Below, piece after piece: positions 7,161 through 8,969 of a stretch of 8,969 nucleotides of DNA. A program made the position numbers and the translations under genes. The notes under the pieces are model-generated. The model worked only from the letters and a program-made list of their open reading frames with translations. It searched no databases and was not told the DNA's origin. The stretch spans positions 1 through 8,969 of the forward strand of contig WGAL01000374.1 of assembly GCA_015494845.1 (NCBI GenBank). Direction: 5' to 3'. The DNA is from Melioribacteraceae bacterium (GTDB lineage Bacteria; Bacteroidota; Ignavibacteria; Ignavibacteriales; Melioribacteraceae). Numbering within the stretch: the stretch's first letter is position 1; each line of letters starts with the position of its first letter.

Positions 7161-8969
7161 ATGAAGAAAACAATTTTTTTTCTTCTCTTATTTGTAATAA
7201 ACCTTTTTCCTCAAACAAATTTGTTGGAAAACCCAGGCTTTGAGGACAGCGTTAATGTCGGGTGGTGGCTTAACGCTTGGGGCGGCACGCAAGCCAATTT
7301 GTATAACGAAATAGACGAGCCGATTTCCGGAAATATTTCCGCTGGCGTGGAAGTAACTACGCCTGATGCTGAAAATATCGCCAAAGTTTCGTTAATGTGC
7401 GAGCCACTAACAAATATTCCTGACGGCGAACTTGTATTGAAAGCTTATGCGAAAACAAAAGTTCAGATGTATCTTCCGTTTAAACTATCAATTAAATGCA
7501 GATCGGCTGACGGTTCAACGAAATGGTATGGCGGTGATGAGGTTTACTTAACTACTGCGCCCCAAGAAGTTACTTTTGTTGTTAATCCTGATGAAAATTA
7601 CAGAGATACAATTTGGGTGAGGTTGTCCTGCGGAAAAAAAGTCGGCACATACATTTTCGACGATGTCGTTTTTACTACAAGTCAGCCGGATACGGTTCCA
7701 ATTCCTGAAGGAAGACGTTTGCGTGAAATAGTTGCAGATTTTACCTATGATAATTTTTACGTAGGCGGCGCAATGCAATCGGAGTATTGGAATTCGCCTT
7801 CCGAAGAAATTTTGTATCGTGAGTTTGATTATGTAACGCCTGCGAACGATTTTAAGCAAACCTATATTCATCCGGAACCAGGCGTATATCGTTGGCAAAA
7901 TGCGGAAGATTGGCTACCGCGCGCAAGAGAACATAATATGGTAATGCGAATGCACTCCCCGATTGGACCGCAGTGTTCTCAATGGGCGAGGGAAGACGAC
8001 AGAACGCCGGAAGAATTATTGCAAAATCTTGAGGAATACGTTACGGCGTTGTGCCAGCATTTTAACGACGACAACGACGTTATAAAATGGATGGATGTCG
8101 TAAATGAAACTATTGATGCAAACACGGGCGAATGGTTCGGACCGAAACCTGGCACTGACAGTTGGGAAAATCCTTGGACTATTATCGGTTTTGATACAAC
8201 CGTTGCGTTGCGTCCACCGCTTTACATAAAAAGAGCGTTTGAACTCGCAAATCAATACGCGCCGAATATTAAACAAATTATTAATCAACACGGCTCTATG
8301 AATGACGCCGCTTGGGATAAAGTGAAAGCTCTTGTGGGATACTTGCGCGACCAAGGTTTGCGCATTGACGGAATCGGTTTTCAAGGACACGTTAAAGCCG
8401 GTTGGGAATTTGAGTCTAACGACAGCGGCGTAAATAATTTGGTCGCACTTGGCAACCTAATTGATTGGGCGCATGAAAACGATTTGGAATTCCATATAAC
8501 GGAAAACAATGTTTTCTTGCAAGGCGCCGATATCGGAAATTGGGAAAAACAAGCAGCGACGTTTAAAGCGATTGTTGAAACCGCGTTGGCGCACAGAGCC
8601 GGCGGTTTGGTAACTTGGGACGTTTGGATGATTCGCGATTGCGACGGACAAGCGGCAAGCAAAACTCCCGTTTTGTTCAGATGCGACGGCTCGGCTAAAC
8701 CGGCTTATTACGCCGTTCAAGACGCGTTGGAAAACGCGCCAGATGACGTTGAAGATAACGTAACCGAAAAACCTATTACGTTTGAACTTTCGCAAAATTA
8801 CCCGAACCCGTTCAATCCTGTAACTAACATCATTTACGTCATTGCGAGGAGGAGCGAAGCGACGACGCGGCAATCCGCCGGATTGTTAGTACAACTGAAA
8901 GTTTACGACGCGCTTGGACGGGAGGTCGCGACGCTTGTAAACACAAAGCAGAAACCGGGACGCTATTCC
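7161..8969 (+). CDS. Modular CBM-GH10 glycosidase with T9SS sorting domain (3' truncated by window)
   Basis: The frame is open from the ATG at 7161 to the last base (603 codons, no stop). AGAGGA at 7151-7156 sits 4 nt upstream of the ATG, and the previous gene ends 10 nt before it. A signal peptide (residues 1-18) is followed by a carbohydrate-binding-like beta domain (about 20-175; LLENPGFED opening, FDDVVF close, CBM4/9-like). A GH10 barrel follows (about 190-525): KWMDVVNE has acid/base Glu316, DGIGFQGH lies near 403-410, and FHITE has nucleophile Glu448. A T9SS sorting domain begins at 541 (FELSQNYPNPFNP) and is cut by the window end. GH10 enzymes are mostly endo-beta-1,4-xylanases. Here the usual ENxxK and HTLVWHSQ segments read ANDFK and HSPIGPQC, so the substrate may differ. 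A dispersed repeat is inserted in frame in the sorting domain. The protein should be secreted and surface-bound or released. Confidence 0.9.
   Translation, partial: MKKTIFFLLLFVINLFPQTNLLENPGFEDSVNVGWWLNAWGGTQANLYNEIDEPISGNISAGVEVTTPDAENIAKVSLMCEPLTNIPDGELVLKAYAKTKVQMYLPFKLSIKCRSADGSTKWYGGDEVYLTTAPQEVTFVVNPDENYRDTIWVRLSCGKKVGTYIFDDVVFTTSQPDTVPIPEGRRLREIVADFTYDNFYVGGAMQSEYWNSPSEEILYREFDYVTPANDFKQTYIHPEPGVYRWQNAEDWLPRAREHNMVMRMHSPIGPQCSQWAREDDRTPEELLQNLEEYVTALCQHFNDDNDVIKWMDVVNETIDANTGEWFGPKPGTDSWENPWTIIGFDTTVALRPPLYIKRAFELANQYAPNIKQIINQHGSMNDAAWDKVKALVGYLRDQGLRIDGIGFQGHVKAGWEFESNDSGVNNLVALGNLIDWAHENDLEFHITENNVFLQGADIGNWEKQAATFKAIVETALAHRAGGLVTWDVWMIRDCDGQAASKTPVLFRCDGSAKPAYYAVQDALENAPDDVEDNVTEKPITFELSQNYPNPFNPVTNIIYVIARRSEATTRQSAGLLVQLKVYDALGREVATLVNTKQKPGRYS
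8802..8920 (+). repeat. T9SS domain DNA repeat, copy 2
   Basis: Partner of the segment at 5444-5547, sharing the 17-base and 20-base exact blocks described there. Between the blocks this copy is longer because of the inserted repeat at about 8838-8887. Confidence 0.7.
8838..8887. repeat. Dispersed palindromic-type repeat inserted in frame in the GH10 sorting domain
   Basis: The reverse strand reads GGATTGCCGCGTCGTCGC then TTCGCTCCTCCTCGCAATG. This closely resembles the GATTGC...TCGTCGCTTCGCTCCTCGCAATGAC-type element that I recall scattered between genes in many bacterial genomes. ATTGC (8841-8845) and GCAAT (8870-8874) are its inverted ends, and CAATCCG-C-CGGATTG (8871-8885) forms a second small hairpin. 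It is read in frame as VIARRSEATTRQSAGLL, between the conserved IIY and VQLKVYDALGR parts of the T9SS domain, where related domains have only about six residues. No transposase is present. The exact borders are uncertain by several bases. Confidence 0.65.

Noticed and set aside
7548..8873. Long minus-strand frames opposite the GH10 gene
   Set aside because: They lie opposite an unbroken reading frame with clear CBM, GH10 and T9SS motifs. Their own translations show no recognisable domain or ribosome binding site.
8838..8887. Insertion sequence or CRISPR repeat at the inserted element
   Set aside because: There is no transposase, target duplication or spaced repeat series; only a single short element is present.

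Overview
The window looks like a polysaccharide-degradation locus from a Gram-negative bacterium of the FCB group (Bacteroidota/Ignavibacteriota/Fibrobacterota). Two proteins carry the C-terminal type IX secretion (T9SS, Por) sorting domain, with the QNYPNPFNP and YDALGR-VATLVN signatures. The FN3-like spacer of one of them (LPVELTSFTASV, then LNWQTATE) resembles, from memory, many Ignavibacteria/Melioribacter-type secreted proteins. A phylum call from this window alone is tentative. All supported genes are on the + strand. No tRNA, rRNA, CRISPR array, transposase or SusC/SusD pair was seen.

Layout. Unit 1 (1-4178): the 3' part of a GH94 disaccharide phosphorylase (1-771); a GH9 glycosidase whose GTG start directly abuts the GH94 stop and whose frame is broken by an apparent one-base loss near 856 (772-2492); and a sulfatase (2497-4107). 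A hairpin-plus-T-tract terminator (4143-4178) closes the unit. An AT-rich leader (4179-4342) with a 14-bp perfect palindrome and a strong Shine-Dalgarno sequence opens unit 2. Unit 2 (4343 to the window end): a LamG-like/FN3-like/T9SS protein with no visible catalytic domain (4343-5695); a second sulfatase of the iduronate-2-sulfatase type (5708-7150); and a modular CBM-GH10-T9SS enzyme that runs off the window (7161-8969+). Genes in unit 2 are 10-12 nt apart.

How the parts may work together (inference). The GH10 enzyme and the LamG protein are exported to the surface or outside by T9SS. The two formylglycine sulfatases, with lipoprotein-like N-termini, would remove sulfate in the periplasm or at the outer membrane. 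The GH9 enzyme has a signal peptide but no sorting domain, so it would cut oligosaccharides in the periplasm. The cytoplasmic GH94 enzyme would phosphorolyse the final disaccharide. Two sulfatases among beta-1,4-glycan enzymes suggest a sulfated or mixed polysaccharide rather than plain cellulose or xylan.

The most unusual sequence signals are: a dispersed palindromic-type repeat inserted in frame inside the T9SS domain of the GH10 protein; the GH9 frameshift; a perfect 12-bp inverted repeat bracketing the active-site codons of the second sulfatase; and apparent substitutions in the glycone-binding region of the GH10 domain. I did not find a convincing wholly new system. The locus is an uncommon arrangement of known families.
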